This document shows positions 27,718 through 37,012 of a DNA stretch of 62,145 bases, in pieces. The translations under genes were made by a program, and so were the position numbers. The DNA is from Candidatus Accumulibacter contiguus (GTDB taxonomy: Bacteria; Pseudomonadota; Gammaproteobacteria; Burkholderiales; Rhodocyclaceae), in contig NZ_SPMX01000042.1 of NCBI RefSeq assembly GCF_012940005.1, forward strand, positions 1 through 62,145, given 5' to 3'. Each line of letters starts with the position of its first letter. Positions within the stretch are counted from its first letter, which is position 1. The notes below the pieces were generated by a model that was given only the letters and a program-made list of their open reading frames with translations, was not told where the DNA came from and searched no databases.

Positions 27718-28746
27718 TCAGGAACCGTGCATCAAAGCTTCGAGCAACTTGCGCATGTCCTCGGGCCGCGGGCGGGCCTTGTTCTCGCCGCCATAGACGC
27801 TGCCGACTTTCCTGGCAGTGACCCGTTCGAGGTTCTCGCCATATGCCCGTGCCGGCAGGGGCAGATAGTTCGCTTCCACGACCAGACGGGCAGCATTCTT
27901 CATGCAGAAGTCGATGAAATCCTTGACCGCGGGTTTTTCGAGCGATTTTTCATTGACATAGAGGAAGACTGGACGCGACAGCGGCTGATAGCTGCCGTTG
28001 CGAATGTTGGCGACCGTCGGCAGGACGGCATCCTTGCCGTCACTGATCGCCACAGCCTTCAGCTTCTTCTCGTTTTCGACGTAGTAGTCGAGGCTCAGAT
28101 AGCCCAGTGCGTCCTTGTCGTCGGCGATCCGCTGCGCCAGCACGGCGTGGTCTTCGGCGGTGTTGACGTCGCTGCGGCTGGACTTGGAGGCGCCAACGAC
28201 GACTTCGGTGAAGGATTCAAAAGTTCCCGAATCGGCGCCTGGGGCATAGAGATTGATCTTCTGGGCCGGCCATGCCGGGTTGAGATCCTTCCAGGTGTTG
28301 ATCCGACCCTTCGCGCCCGGTTCCCAGAGTTTTCTCAGCTCGGCGACGCTCAGACTGTTTACGAAAGTATTCTGCGGATTGACCACCACGGTCAGCGCAT
28401 CGTAGGCTATTGGCATTTCGTAGAAGCGGACGCCGGCTTTGGCGCATTCGTCCATTTCCTTCTTCAGGATCGGCCTCGAGGCGTTCGAGACGTCGGTCTC
28501 GCCGCGGCAGAACTTCGCGAAACCGGCGCTGGTTCCGGAAACGCCGATATTGACATGCACCTCGTGCAGTTTGGCCCGCTGAAAATCCTGGGCAACCGCC
28601 TCGGTGATCGGATAGACCGTGCTCGAACCGTCGATCCTGACCACAGGTGCAGCGCCAATGGCCAGCGGACTGAAAGCCAGGGCAGCAGCAAAAGCGACTG
28701 CGGGAAAAAACGAAGTTGCAGCTGAGTCTGACAGATCGCGCTTCAT
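27718..28746 (-). CDS. pstS: Phosphate ABC transporter substrate-binding protein (PstS/SphX-like)
   Basis: A 342-residue periplasmic phosphate-binding protein. The signal peptide ends near LAIGAAP, and the phosphate-site motif [13 protein letters not shown] follows immediately, with [25 protein letters not shown] and [13 protein letters not shown] further on. It belongs to the longer PstS/SphX-like branch. No pstCAB genes follow, so it must serve a transporter elsewhere. Three PhoB half-sites at 28793-28821 lie about 50 bp upstream, so induction under phosphate starvation is expected. Confidence 0.9.
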   Translation of the reverse strand: MKRDLSDSAATSFFPAVAFAAALAFSPLAIGAAPVVRIDGSSTVYPITEAVAQDFQRAKLHEVHVNIGVSGTSAGFAKFCRGETDVSNASRPILKKEMDECAKAGVRFYEMPIAYDALTVVVNPQNTFVNSLSVAELRKLWEPGAKGRINTWKDLNPAWPAQKINLYAPGADSGTFESFTEVVVGASKSSRSDVNTAEDHAVLAQRIADDKDALGYLSLDYYVENEKKLKAVAISDGKDAVLPTVANIRNGSYQPLSRPVFLYVNEKSLEKPAVKDFIDFCMKNAARLVVEANYLPLPARAYGENLERVTARKVGSVYGGENKARPRPEDMRKLLEALMHGS

Positions 28747-28792
28747 GGGAAGTCTCCGTGACTAGAATTGATCGAAACGACACCGAGATTAT

Positions 28793-28821
28793 GTGACAGA
28801 TTTGTGACGGATTGATGACGG
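28793..28821 (-). promoter_or_regulatory. Pho box: three tandem PhoB half-sites
   Basis: On the minus strand the sequence reads CCGTCAT-CAAT-CCGTCAC-AAAT-CTGTCAC, three 7-base repeats at the 11-base period of PhoB sites (consensus CTGTCAT). The block ends about 46 bases before the pstS start. Two half-sites form a standard Pho box; three in a row allow more than one dimer register. Confidence 0.8.
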
Positions 28822-28983
28822 AGCGTCGCTGCATCCGCCTGGTACCGCCAGGCGAACGACGACCGTCCTGTCCGCGGCTCCGCCCACACGCGCGCGCGAC
28901 GAGCCGTTTGCGTACCGGCACGCATCGCCCGATAATGCGCACTGGCGCCGGGTCGACAGGCCGGCAGAACTTGGGAGCGTGTG

Positions 28984-29736
28984 ATGGATCTGTGGGCATG
29001 TCCGGCGGTAGTCACTGGAGCGGCATCGGGCCTGGGTGCCGAAACGGCACGCTATCTCACCGAGGCGGGTGCCAAGGTGACGGTGATCGACATCGACGCC
29101 AATGGCGTCCAGAAACTTGCCGACGAGATTGGCGCCTATGCCATTCCCTGTGACGTCGCCGATGCGCTGTCGGCGGAAAAGGCGATCGCCATGGCGCGCG
29201 CGGCGCATGGCGCGGCGCGCGTACTGGTGCACTGCGTCGGCCGCGGCCACTGCAATCCGATCGTCGGCGCCGATGGGCCGATGCCGCTGGAAGATTTCCG
29301 CCAGCTCGTCGAGGTTAACCTGATTTCGACCTTCAACATGATGCGGCTCGCCGCCGCCGACATGGCGGGCCTGCAGCCGCTGGCCAACGGCGAGCGCGGC
29401 GTCATCCTGTCGACGGCCTCGGTCTCGGCCTACGAAGGACAGAGTGGCGAGGCCGCGTACGCCGCCTCGAAGGGCGGCGTCGTCAGCATGATCCTGCCGG
29501 CGGCCCGCGAACTCGGTCCCCTGGGTATCCGCGTCGTCGGTATCGCGCCTGGTCTGTTCGGCACGCAGACCCTGTTCGATATGGAAAAGAACCTCGACTC
29601 GCGGCTGGCGAGGCAGATCCCGTTTCCACACCGCTTCGGCGACCCTGCCGAATTCGCGATGCTGGTTTTGCATGTCCTCAAGAATGTCATGATCAACGGC
29701 AGCGTGCTGCGCCTCGACGGCGGCTACCACCGCTGA
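28984..29736 (+). CDS. Short-chain dehydrogenase/reductase (HSD10-like)
   Basis: A 250-residue SDR enzyme. The NAD-binding motif TGAASGLGAETA is at about residues 11-22, VIDIDANG marks NAD preference, and the catalytic Ser and YAASK (STASVSAYEGQSGEAAYAASK) are present. The C-terminal part (GIAPGLFGTQTL, HRFGDPAEFAMLVLHV) resembles type 10 hydroxysteroid/3-hydroxyacyl-CoA dehydrogenases, so a role in fatty or branched acyl-CoA oxidation is plausible. I chose the ATG at 28984 next to GGGAGCGTG; a GTG sits at 28981. ppsR follows 12 bp after the stop. Confidence 0.88.
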   Translation: MDLWACPAVVTGAASGLGAETARYLTEAGAKVTVIDIDANGVQKLADEIGAYAIPCDVADALSAEKAIAMARAAHGAARVLVHCVGRGHCNPIVGADGPMPLEDFRQLVEVNLISTFNMMRLAAADMAGLQPLANGERGVILSTASVSAYEGQSGEAAYAASKGGVVSMILPAARELGPLGIRVVGIAPGLFGTQTLFDMEKNLDSRLARQIPFPHRFGDPAEFAMLVLHVLKNVMINGSVLRLDGGYHR

Positions 29737-29748
29737 GAGGGCGGCGTG

Positions 29749-30609
29749 ATGGCGAAGGAGAAGGGAAAGGACAAGGCGAAGGCGGCGCAGACCAGGACCA
29801 TCGTCCTGCATCTCGTCTCGCATGCCTCGGGCGAGCTGGTCGAGATGCTGGCGCGCAACGCCGTCAACCAGCTCGATGGACTCGAGGTGAAACGCCGGCT
29901 ATGGAAGATGGTCCGCCGCCTCGACCAGGTTCCCGAGATCCTCGGCGTACTCGCGAGTTCGCCGGGCTATGTCCTGCACAGCATCAGCCATGGCGATGTC
30001 CGCGCGGCACTCGAGGAGGGCTGTCACCGGCTCGACATCCCTTGCCAGTTTGCCCTCGAACCGCTGATCGGCCGGCTCGCCGAGTACTCCGGCGCCACGG
30101 TGCAGTTCCACAACAGTTCGGGCGACGCCTTTGACGAGGACTACTACCGTCGCGTCGAGGCCATGAAGTACACCCTGGCCCACGACGACGGCATCGGCAG
30201 CGATGATCTCGAGGGTGCCGACGTGATCATCGTCGGGGTTTCGCGGGCGACCAAGACGCCGACCTGCATGTATCTCGCCTCGCGCGGCATCAAGGCCGCC
30301 AATGTGCCGCTGGTGCCAGGAGCGCAGCCACCGCTCGCGCTCTTACGTGCAAGCAAGCCGCTGATCGTCGGGCTGACCGTCGATCCGGTGCGGCTGGCGA
30401 TGGTCCGCGCAGCCCGCCTGACGGCGCTGCAGGACGACGCCAATACCGATTACGCCGATTACGATGGCCTGCGCAAGGAAGTGCTCGAAGCACGTCGCCT
30501 GTTCATCCGGCGCGGCTGGCCGATCATCGATGCCAGCCATCGCTCGATCGAGCAGACCGCGTCAATGATCATCGAGATGCTGCGCAAGCGGGCGGGCGAG
30601 GGGCAGTAG
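29749..30609 (+). CDS. ppsR: Phosphoenolpyruvate synthase regulatory protein (kinase/phosphorylase)
   Basis: A 286-residue PpsR/DUF299 protein, which inactivates PEP synthase by ADP-dependent phosphorylation of a threonine and reactivates it by phosphorolysis. The P-loop GVSRATKTPTCMYLA is at about residues 161-175, and the C-terminal WPIIDASHRSIEQTASMI matches the family. A Lys-rich start (MAKEKGKDKAKAAQT) extends the usual N-terminus slightly. The partner ppsA is not in this window. The protein ties gluconeogenic flux to nucleotide status. Confidence 0.93.
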   Translation: MAKEKGKDKAKAAQTRTIVLHLVSHASGELVEMLARNAVNQLDGLEVKRRLWKMVRRLDQVPEILGVLASSPGYVLHSISHGDVRAALEEGCHRLDIPCQFALEPLIGRLAEYSGATVQFHNSSGDAFDEDYYRRVEAMKYTLAHDDGIGSDDLEGADVIIVGVSRATKTPTCMYLASRGIKAANVPLVPGAQPPLALLRASKPLIVGLTVDPVRLAMVRAARLTALQDDANTDYADYDGLRKEVLEARRLFIRRGWPIIDASHRSIEQTASMIIEMLRKRAGEGQ

Positions 30610-30663
30610 CACGCGGCCTGATCGGGCAGTGATGTGCGCGATTTGCAGCCGGTTCTTCCCGAG

Positions 30664-30984
30664 CTAGAGGAAGAATCGATGCACAAAGAACGCCGCAAGG
30701 CCGATGGCTATCGTCGCCAACAGATTGCGCGTGAGAATTCCGGCAGCCAGGCTGAGCAGCGCCGCGACCAGGTAGGGATTGGCAAACGAAACCTGCCACT
30801 CGTCGTTCGGCAACAAGACGGCGGGTACGGTGATCGCCGTCAGCACCGCCGGCGGGATGAACTTGAGCGAGACTTCGAGCCACGGCGCCAGGCGAATCCG
30901 GTCCGCCACCGCGAACAGAAAATAGCGGATGCCGAAGGTCACGATCCCCATCCCGACAAGCATCCAGACTTCAGCGCTGCTCAT
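30664..30984 (-). CDS. azlD: AzlD-family membrane protein
   Basis: A 106-residue membrane protein with four hydrophobic segments, the small subunit of the AzlCD branched-chain amino acid exporter. Motifs [16 protein letters not shown] and [18 protein letters not shown] fit the family. Its start at 30982-30984 overlaps the azlC stop by four bases, so the subunits are probably made in step. Confidence 0.85.
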   Translation of the reverse strand: MSSAEVWMLVGMGIVTFGIRYFLFAVADRIRLAPWLEVSLKFIPPAVLTAITVPAVLLPNDEWQVSFANPYLVAALLSLAAGILTRNLLATIAIGLAAFFVHRFFL

Positions 30985-31709
30985 CGCCGCTGCTCCTCCC
31001 GGCGCGCGTCGATGATGCGCTGCGCCAGCAGGCCCGAGGCGATGCCGGCGAAAGCGGAAACGACGATCCCGAGCTTGTAGGGCATCGCCAGCGTGAGCAG
31101 CGACGCCGCCCCGGCCGTGAGAACAGAGACCAGGACCGGAATGGTTTTGACAAAAGGGATGATCATTCCGATGAAGGTCACCGGCATCGCCACATCGAGT
31201 CCCCAACTCTGGGCGTCGGGAATACGGTTGCCGAGCACCAGGCCGAGAAAGCACCAGAATTGCCAGTTGAGATACATGGCGATCGACGACCCGAGCTGGT
31301 ACCAGTGCTTGCAAGGCGAAGAATCGCTCCTCTGGAAGCGGTGCACGGTCACCGCGAAGGTTTCGTCGGTCAGCCAGAACGCCAGCGGAATTCGCCATCG
31401 TTGCGGCAGATCCTTGAGATACGGGAGGAGGGTGGCGCTGTAGAGCATGTGGCGCAGATTGACGATCAAAGTCGTCAGCACGATGATCGCGACCGGAGTC
31501 TGGGCGGCGACCAGCCCGACGGCGATGAATTGCGACGAACCGGCGAAAACCAGCGCCGACATCAGGATTGCCGCCGTCATCGACAGACCCGAGGTGGCAG
31601 CGATGGCGCCGTAAATCAGCCCGAACGGCAGCGCCCCGAGCAGCAGCGGCAGCGTATCTCGGATTCCCGAGAGGAATTCGTGCCGTTTGATGATTTCCGG
31701 GCGATTCAT
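30981..31709 (-). CDS. azlC: AzlC-family branched-chain amino acid exporter subunit
   Basis: A 242-residue membrane protein, the large AzlCD subunit. The start [18 protein letters not shown] and the conserved [12 protein letters not shown] and [15 protein letters not shown] segments identify the family, which includes YgaZ (valine export). Several hydrophobic helices span the sequence. The ATG at 31709 lies 17 bp after the stop of the metal-binding protein gene on the same strand, so it may be read through from the metal transporter operon. Confidence 0.9.
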   Translation of the reverse strand: MNRPEIIKRHEFLSGIRDTLPLLLGALPFGLIYGAIAATSGLSMTAAILMSALVFAGSSQFIAVGLVAAQTPVAIIVLTTLIVNLRHMLYSATLLPYLKDLPQRWRIPLAFWLTDETFAVTVHRFQRSDSSPCKHWYQLGSSIAMYLNWQFWCFLGLVLGNRIPDAQSWGLDVAMPVTFIGMIIPFVKTIPVLVSVLTAGAASLLTLAMPYKLGIVVSAFAGIASGLLAQRIIDARREEQRR

Positions 31710-31726
31710 GGTTTCCTTCCAGGCAC

Positions 31727-32671
31727 TCAGTCAGCCAGTGCCGCCGCCAGCGTCTTGGCGTTCTGCCGCATCATGCCGAGATAGCTGTCGGCCGTGCTGC
31801 CGGGTTTCGCCAGCGAGTCGGAGTACAGCGTGCCGCCGATGCGCGCACCCGATTCATGGCTGATGCGTTCGAGCAGGCGCGGGTCGGCGATGTTTTCGAT
31901 GAACATCGCCTTGATCTTTTCCTTGCGGATCTGCCGGATGATCGCGCCGACCTCGCCGGCCGACGGCTCGGCATCGGTGCTGACGCCGACCGGGGCGATG
32001 AAGTGGATCCCGTAGGCGCGGCCGAAGTAGGCGAAAGCGTCGTGTGAGCTGACGACTTTGCGCCTGTCGGCCGGCAGGGCACTGAAGGTGGCGCGGATTT
32101 CGCCGTCGAGAGTCGCCATCGCCTGCTCCAGGCGGGCTGCGTTGGCCTGATAGATGCTGCGGTTTGGCGGGTCTGCATCGCCGAGTGCTGCGCTGATGTT
32201 GGCGACGTAGCGGCGAGCGTTGGCGAGATCCTGCCAGGCATGCGGGTCGAGGCCACCGGTATGCTGGTGATGGTCCACCTGCTTGCCGGCATGCGCCGAT
32301 GGCTGGCGCAGTGCGTTGATCCCCTGGCTGGCGACGAGCAGCGTGCCGCGATAGCCGGATGACTGGATCAGGCGATCGATCCAGCCTTCGAAACCGAGCC
32401 CATTGACGATCACCAGCCGGGCCCGGGAAAGTGTCCTGGCGTCGGCAGGCGTCGGTTGATAGACATGCGCATCGGCGCCGGGTCCGACCAGGCTGTGCAC
32501 CTGCACGCGGTCACCTCCGATCCGCTGTGTCAGATCAGCGAGGATGCTGAAGCTGACGACCACCGGCAGCGCTTCGGCGGCCGCTGCCCGGCTGTTCAGT
32601 ACAAGGCTGGAGATACTCAGCAGTAAGATCACGGCGAGTCGGTACGGCATGCTCAGAATGGCTTCGCGCAT
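31727..32671 (-). CDS. Metal ABC transporter substrate-binding protein (ZnuA/AztC-like)
   Basis: An exported metal-binding protein of the cluster A-1 type, about 314 residues. After the signal peptide come [22 protein letters not shown], the metal histidine in [13 protein letters not shown], a short His-rich loop ([17 protein letters not shown]) and [17 protein letters not shown]. The His loop favours zinc. GAGGAA stands 6 bases before the ATG at 32669-32671, which I chose over an in-frame ATG at 32683. It is the last gene of an ATPase-permease-binding protein operon. Confidence 0.88.
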   Translation of the reverse strand: MREAILSMPYRLAVILLLSISSLVLNSRAAAAEALPVVVSFSILADLTQRIGGDRVQVHSLVGPGADAHVYQPTPADARTLSRARLVIVNGLGFEGWIDRLIQSSGYRGTLLVASQGINALRQPSAHAGKQVDHHQHTGGLDPHAWQDLANARRYVANISAALGDADPPNRSIYQANAARLEQAMATLDGEIRATFSALPADRRKVVSSHDAFAYFGRAYGIHFIAPVGVSTDAEPSAGEVGAIIRQIRKEKIKAMFIENIADPRLLERISHESGARIGGTLYSDSLAKPGSTADSYLGMMRQNAKTLAAALAD

Positions 32672-32689
32672 CGGATTCCTCATCAGGGT

Positions 32690-33571
32690 TCAGCGTTCGA
32701 AATGCCAATCCGGCCGCCAGTGGCTGGCCAGCGGCCCGAGTGGTCCGACCACCATCGACAGCAGGTAGATGGCGCCGAGCGTCAGCACGATGGCCGGCCC
32801 GGCCGGCAGATTGGCGTAATACGACAGCAGCAGGCCGATCAGCGACCCGAAAAAAGCGGCCAGTACGGCGATCAGCAGCAGTGGGCCGAGCGTGCACACC
32901 CACAGGCGTGCCGCGGCCGCTGGCAGAATCATGATTCCCACCGCCATCAGCGTACCCAGCGCATGAAATCCAGCTACCAAGTTGAGCACCAGCAGGATCA
33001 TGAAACCGTAGTGGGCAAGCGGTGCGAGGCGGCTGATGCGCGCCAGGAAAGCCGGATCACAGCCTTCGAGTGCGAACAGGCGCAGCCCGATTGCGAGCAC
33101 GACCACCGATAGCGTAGCGAAACCGGCGAGCAGGAACAGTGCTGCATCGTCAAGCGCGAGCACGCTGCCGAAGAGGACATGCAGCAGATCGACGCTGCTG
33201 CCGCGCAGCGAGATGATCAGCACACCGGCGGAAAGCGAGAGCAGGTAGAAGGTCGCCAGGCTGGCATCCTCCTTGATCACCGTATTGCGCGCCACGCCGC
33301 CGGCCAGCACCGCCACTGCCAGACCGGCGACCAGGCCGCCGAGGGTCATCGCCGGTAGCGACAGGCCGGCGATCAGGTAACCGATGGCGGCACCCGGCAG
33401 GATCGCGTGCGACATCGCATCACCGGCCAGACTCATGCGGCGCAACATCAGGAAGACGCCAACCGGCGTCGCGCCGAGCGACAGCGCCAGGCAACCCGCC
33501 AGCGCCCGGCGCATGAAGCCGAACTCGATGAACGGCGAGAACAGTGGCAACGACGAGAGCGTTTCGGTCAT
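32690..33571 (-). CDS. Metal ABC transporter permease (ZnuB/AztB-like)
   Basis: A 293-residue ABC-3 permease with eight or nine hydrophobic segments. Family motifs are LSLGATPVGVFLMLRRMSLAGDAMSHAILPG and GFHALGTLMAVGIMILPAAAARLW. It would carry zinc or manganese from the binding protein at 31727-32671. It overlaps the ATPase gene by four bases (33568-33571). Confidence 0.91.
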   Translation of the reverse strand: MTETLSSLPLFSPFIEFGFMRRALAGCLALSLGATPVGVFLMLRRMSLAGDAMSHAILPGAAIGYLIAGLSLPAMTLGGLVAGLAVAVLAGGVARNTVIKEDASLATFYLLSLSAGVLIISLRGSSVDLLHVLFGSVLALDDAALFLLAGFATLSVVVLAIGLRLFALEGCDPAFLARISRLAPLAHYGFMILLVLNLVAGFHALGTLMAVGIMILPAAAARLWVCTLGPLLLIAVLAAFFGSLIGLLLSYYANLPAGPAIVLTLGAIYLLSMVVGPLGPLASHWRPDWHFER

Positions 33572-34365
33572 GCACCAAGCCGATCGCTGTGACAGATCGC
33601 GGCGTGTGCCTCTTCGCCGCGGCCTTCGGCGAGCTGGCGAGCGCGCAAGAGGTTGGCTTCGCTGAGCACGCTCACGGTGTCGCCACGCGCGACGACTTCA
33701 CGCGCCAGCAACAGCGTTTCCGGGTACTCCTGGCGAACATGTTCGAGATCGTGCAGGACGGCGATCACCGTTCTTCCCTCGCTGTGCCAGTGGCGCACCA
33801 GCGCCGCCAGGTCACGCACGCTGGCCGCGTCGATCGCTCCGTAGGGTTCGTCGAGCAGCACCAGCGGCGCATCCTGGAGCAGTACCCTGGCAAACAGCGC
33901 GCGTTGCAACTGGCCGCCAGAGAGCGAGCCAATCGGGCGCCCTTCGAGTCCGCTCAGACCGACACTGGCGATCGCCGTTTCGATGCGTGCGCGGCGCGCG
34001 CGGTCGAGGCCGGAAAAAGCGCCGATTTCGCGCCACAAACCCATCGCCACGAAGTCATGAACAATGATCGGGAAGCTCGTATCGAGCGTCGCCTGTTGCG
34101 TCAGGTAGGCGATCTGCCGGCGCTGCAGGCCGTTCCGGTCGATCCGCCCCTGCAGAGGTCGCAGTTCGCCGGCGATACCCTTGAGCAGCGTTGACTTGCC
34201 GGCACCGTTGGGGCCGACGATGGCCAGCAGACTGCCGGCAGCGACTTCGCCGCGCAGGTGGTGCACGGCTGGATGCCGGTTGTAGCCGAGCGTCAGGTTG
34301 TCAAAGCAGATCTGCACTTCGGCGGGTCGTGGCGAGAGTGGGTAAAGCGGTCGGGCAGCGTTCAA
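33568..34365 (-). CDS. Metal ABC transporter ATP-binding protein (AztA/ZnuC-like)
   Basis: The ATPase of the metal uptake system, about 265 residues. Walker A GPNGAGKST, signature LSGGQLQRALFARVL, Walker B LVLLDEPYGAID and VLHDLEHV are present. Good start codons are scarce. A TTG at 34363-34365 overlaps the stop of the upstream small frame in the arrangement ATTGAAC, which suggests coupled translation and removes a poorly conserved N-terminal extension (frame open to 34419). The start remains uncertain. Confidence 0.88.
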   Translation of the reverse strand: MNAARPLYPLSPRPAEVQICFDNLTLGYNRHPAVHHLRGEVAAGSLLAIVGPNGAGKSTLLKGIAGELRPLQGRIDRNGLQRRQIAYLTQQATLDTSFPIIVHDFVAMGLWREIGAFSGLDRARRARIETAIASVGLSGLEGRPIGSLSGGQLQRALFARVLLQDAPLVLLDEPYGAIDAASVRDLAALVRHWHSEGRTVIAVLHDLEHVRQEYPETLLLAREVVARGDTVSVLSEANLLRARQLAEGRGEEAHAAICHSDRLGA

Positions 34366-34505
34366 TCGAGTGCCCAGAAAACGGTCATCCACAGCAGCAG
34401 CAGCGCAGCGATGGCCCACAACAGGCGTGTCGCGGCGCTGCTGCAGAGCACCGGATCGAGTTTCGGGATGCTAGCCAAGGGAGTGGAATGGGTGGGAATG
34501 GACAT
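34362..34505 (-). CDS. Small single-helix membrane protein ahead of the metal transporter
   Basis: A 47-residue frame with one clear membrane helix (TRLLWAIAALLLLWMTVFWAL) and a short polar N-terminus. It lies directly upstream of the metal ATPase and overlaps its probable TTG start by three bases. Position and coupling suggest a small subunit or leader of the transporter operon. It could also be a chance frame; I know no family for it. Confidence 0.42.
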   Translation of the reverse strand: MSIPTHSTPLASIPKLDPVLCSSAATRLLWAIAALLLLWMTVFWALD

Positions 34506-34584
34506 CAGGGAATCGTGCCGGCAGGAATAGTGGCTGGTCGAGGGCGGTGGCGAAGCGCGAATCTTGCCGCGTTCGGCCGCCAAA

Positions 34585-34599
34585 TGCAACACTGTTGCA
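34585..34599. promoter_or_regulatory. Perfect palindrome, possible Zur/metal-repressor operator
   Basis: TGCAACACTGTTGCA is a 15-base perfect palindrome about 80 bp upstream of the small membrane frame and the metal transporter genes, and just downstream of the anti-sigma stop. Its size and place fit an operator of a Fur-family repressor such as Zur. The sequence is not the classical enterobacterial Zur box, so the link is inference. Confidence 0.4.
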
Positions 34600-34611
34600 G
34601 AAACGGGTGTT

Positions 34612-34809
34612 TCAGATCGGCGGTGGCGGGGTGATATCGTCGGCAGCCAGCGGTTGCTGACACGCCTGCCGGAGGAAGGTCAGTTGCTTGTGGTAGTTGC
34701 GGCAGCCGACACAGATCAGCTTGTGCAGCCGCAGTGCAAAGCGATCGCTGCCGGCGAGATCGCGGTCCATTTCTTCCGACATCAGCCGGATGGCTTCCTT
34801 GCAGTTCAT
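34612..34809 (-). CDS. Zinc-binding anti-sigma factor (zf-HC2)
   Basis: A 65-residue protein with the anti-sigma zinc-finger pattern: an early Cys (MNCKEAIRLMSEEMDRDL) and HKLICVGC, giving His-x3-Cys-x2-Cys. It would hold the ECF sigma factor encoded just upstream. There is no membrane helix, so this is a soluble anti-sigma. Its ATG (34807-34809) shares a base with the sigma stop (TGATG), a translational coupling that keeps the two proteins in balance. Confidence 0.85.
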   Translation of the reverse strand: MNCKEAIRLMSEEMDRDLAGSDRFALRLHKLICVGCRNYHKQLTFLRQACQQPLAADDITPPPPI

Positions 34810-35459
34810 CAGCAGGCCCGATCTCCGTTCGCGAACCATTTTTGCTCGAGGCACAAGCGCAGCCCCATGCGTGCCCGGTGCAGAATCACCCAGCAGTTGT
34901 TGCTGCTCATCGACAGTTCCTCGCAAATCTCCCCGGTCTCCAGGCCAAGCATCTCGCGCATCATGAAGACACGCGCAGTCGCTGCCGGCAGGTGGTTCAG
35001 GCAGCTATCGAAGACCGCCCAGAAACGCTGGTTCTCAAAGCATTTTTCCGGGTCTCCCCAGTCCGCAGGGCGGGCATCGCGTTGCCAGTGGCCGTTGGCG
35101 GTGAACAGCGGGTCGAAATCGCTTTCATCGATCTCTTCTTCGGGCTCCTGGTAGCTCGGCTCGCGAATGCGTCGCCGGATGATGTCGACGATCTTGTTCT
35201 TGAGAATCGAAAAGACCCAGGTTCTGAGCTTGGCCCGCTCACCGAAACGGTCGGCCCCCTGCAAGGCGGCGAGCATGGCTTCCTGCACCGCATCCTCGGC
35301 GCTGGCCTGGTCACGCAACTGCAGCACCGCAAAGCGCAGCATCTCGCGCCGAAAACCGGTCAGTTCAGCAGCAATGCCCGCTGCCGCCGGCGGCAAGGTC
35401 CGGCTCCTGGCTCTGGGTGATGGTGTTTGATCGGCACTGTCGCCGGCGTTCGCGATCAT
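34809..35459 (-). CDS. ECF-family RNA polymerase sigma factor
   Basis: A 216-residue ECF sigma factor. Region 2 is DQASAEDAVQEAMLAALQGADRF with the strand KLRTWVFSILKNKIVDIIRRR. Region 4 is LPAATARVFMMREMLGLETGEICEELSMSSNNCWVILHRARMGLR. A longer linker (about residues 105-150) sits between them. It is coupled to the zf-HC2 anti-sigma gene, a pair often used for oxidative or metal stress. The 324 bp upstream (35460-35783) contain a terminal repeat and a hairpin element but no gene. Confidence 0.92.
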   Translation of the reverse strand: MIANAGDSADQTPSPRARSRTLPPAAAGIAAELTGFRREMLRFAVLQLRDQASAEDAVQEAMLAALQGADRFGERAKLRTWVFSILKNKIVDIIRRRIREPSYQEPEEEIDESDFDPLFTANGHWQRDARPADWGDPEKCFENQRFWAVFDSCLNHLPAATARVFMMREMLGLETGEICEELSMSSNNCWVILHRARMGLRLCLEQKWFANGDRAC

Positions 35460-35604
35460 GCGCTCGAACCGTCAGCAAAGGAGAAAGGGAGTCTGGCAAG
35501 AATCATGGCTCTCGGAAAACGATCGGCATGTCGGGAGCGCCGCCAGGGAGGGTGCAGGGGCGGCTGCCTCGAGCAGCACCCTGACAGTGTATACGCAAGC
35601 GGAC

Positions 35605-35625
35605 GAGGGTGCGAACGAAAGTGTT
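35605..35625. repeat. Solo copy of the insertion-sequence terminal repeat
   Basis: Exact 21-base match, inverted, to 330-350 at the end of the transposase gene. Sequence on the inner side (TAGCCGAAG) differs from that at 330 (GGACGGGG on the same strand), as expected for left and right ends of one element. No transposase sequence is present here. Confidence 0.55.
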
Positions 35626-35635
35626 AGCCGAAGTA

Positions 35636-35747
35636 TGCATCGCGGGCCGGTTGCGGCGGCGCGGAGCAGTGCTCCGCGAAACCCCGCCTTCGCCTCCGCG
35701 AAGGGGAGGGCAGGATTCGTGAGTCATTGACGCGACTTTCATATTAA
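35636..35747 (+). repeat. Hairpin element copy C (5'-truncated, ahead of ald)
   Basis: Right part of the element: TTCGTGAGTCATTGACGCGACTTTC and the closing TATTAA match the other copies, as does the G/C-rich middle. It lacks the GTCATGAC hairpin but carries an extra ~55 bp module (TGCATCGCGGGCCGG to the CGAAACCCCGCC segment) that is shared only with copy F. It ends 36 bp before the ald start. Confidence 0.8.
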
Positions 35748-35783
35748 GATGAGCAGCCCGCAACCACTGGTAAGGAGACAGAG

Positions 35784-36902
35784 ATGCACATCGGCGTACC
35801 CAGAGAAATCAAGAACCACGAATATCGTGTGGGCCTGACCCCGTCATCGGTTCGGGAAATGGTCGCCCATGGCCATCAGGTGACCGTCGAAACCGGCGCC
35901 GGCAAAGGCATTGGCGCCACCGACGAGGTCTACCAGAAAGCCGGTGCGCTCATCGCGCCCAGCGCTGCGGAGATCTTTGCCCGTGCCGAAATGATCGTCA
36001 AGGTCAAGGAGCCACAGGCTGGCGAGCGCGCGATGCTGCGCGAGGGCCAGATTCTCTACACCTACCTGCATCTCGCACCCGATCCCGCGCAGTGTGCCGA
36101 TCTGGTCAAGGGCGGTGCCGTCTGCATCGCCTATGAAACCGTCACCCAGCCCGGCGGCGGTCTGCCATTGCTGGCGCCGATGTCGGAAGTCGCTGGCCGC
36201 CTTTCGGTTCAGGCCGGCGCCTACTGCCTCGAAAAGGCGCACGGTGGCATGGGCGTCCTGCTCGGCGGCGTCGCCGGGGTCCCGTCGGCCAGAATCGTCA
36301 TCCTCGGCGGCGGTGTCGTCGGCTCGAATGCGGCACAGGTCGCCGTCGGCAGCGGCGCCCAGGTGGTGGTCATCGACCGCAACATCGACGTGCTGCGGCG
36401 CATGGACCGCCTGCTCGGCGCACGCGTGATCACCGTCTTTTCCAACCGGGACAACGTCGAGCAGCATGTGTTGCGTGCCGATCTGGTGATCGGCGGCGTA
36501 CTGATTCCCGGTGCCGCAGCGCCCAAGCTGGTCACCCGCCAGATGGTCGACGCCATGAAGCCGGGTTCGGTGATCGTCGATGTCGCGATCGACCAGGGCG
36601 GTTGCTGCGAGACGGCCAAGGCCACGACGCATGCCGACCCGACCTATATGGTCGGCAATGTCGTGCACTACTGCGTTGCCAACATGCCGGGCGGCGTACC
36701 GCGCACTTCGACCTACGCGCTCAACAACGCGACCCTGCCTTTCGCGCTGCAGATCGCCGACAAGGGCTGGCGGCAGGCACTGCTGGACAACGAACACCTG
36801 CGCAATGGTCTCAACGTCGCCTTCGGCAAGGTCACCTGCCGCGAGGTTGCCGAAGACTTGAACTATGAATATCATGATGCGCTGTCGGTGATTGCCGGCT
36901 GA
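35784..36902 (+). CDS. ald: Alanine dehydrogenase
   Basis: A 372-residue alanine dehydrogenase, which interconverts alanine and pyruvate plus ammonium with NAD. The start [20 protein letters not shown] is diagnostic, with the active-site Lys in [10 protein letters not shown] and the NAD-binding [16 protein letters not shown] at about residues 172-187. AAGGAGACAGAG precedes the ATG. It is followed by a DUF6394 gene and a potassium channel on the same strand. Confidence 0.96.
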   Translation: MHIGVPREIKNHEYRVGLTPSSVREMVAHGHQVTVETGAGKGIGATDEVYQKAGALIAPSAAEIFARAEMIVKVKEPQAGERAMLREGQILYTYLHLAPDPAQCADLVKGGAVCIAYETVTQPGGGLPLLAPMSEVAGRLSVQAGAYCLEKAHGGMGVLLGGVAGVPSARIVILGGGVVGSNAAQVAVGSGAQVVVIDRNIDVLRRMDRLLGARVITVFSNRDNVEQHVLRADLVIGGVLIPGAAAPKLVTRQMVDAMKPGSVIVDVAIDQGGCCETAKATTHADPTYMVGNVVHYCVANMPGGVPRTSTYALNNATLPFALQIADKGWRQALLDNEHLRNGLNVAFGKVTCREVAEDLNYEYHDALSVIAG

Positions 36903-37012
36903 GGTTCAGCCAGACCGCGGCCGTCTCATTCCCAGATCTCGGCGACATCTGCCTCGGCGGTCGCCGTGATCTCAAACCTATCGGCGCAACGGCAGCCGGC
37001 CTGGATGGGGTC

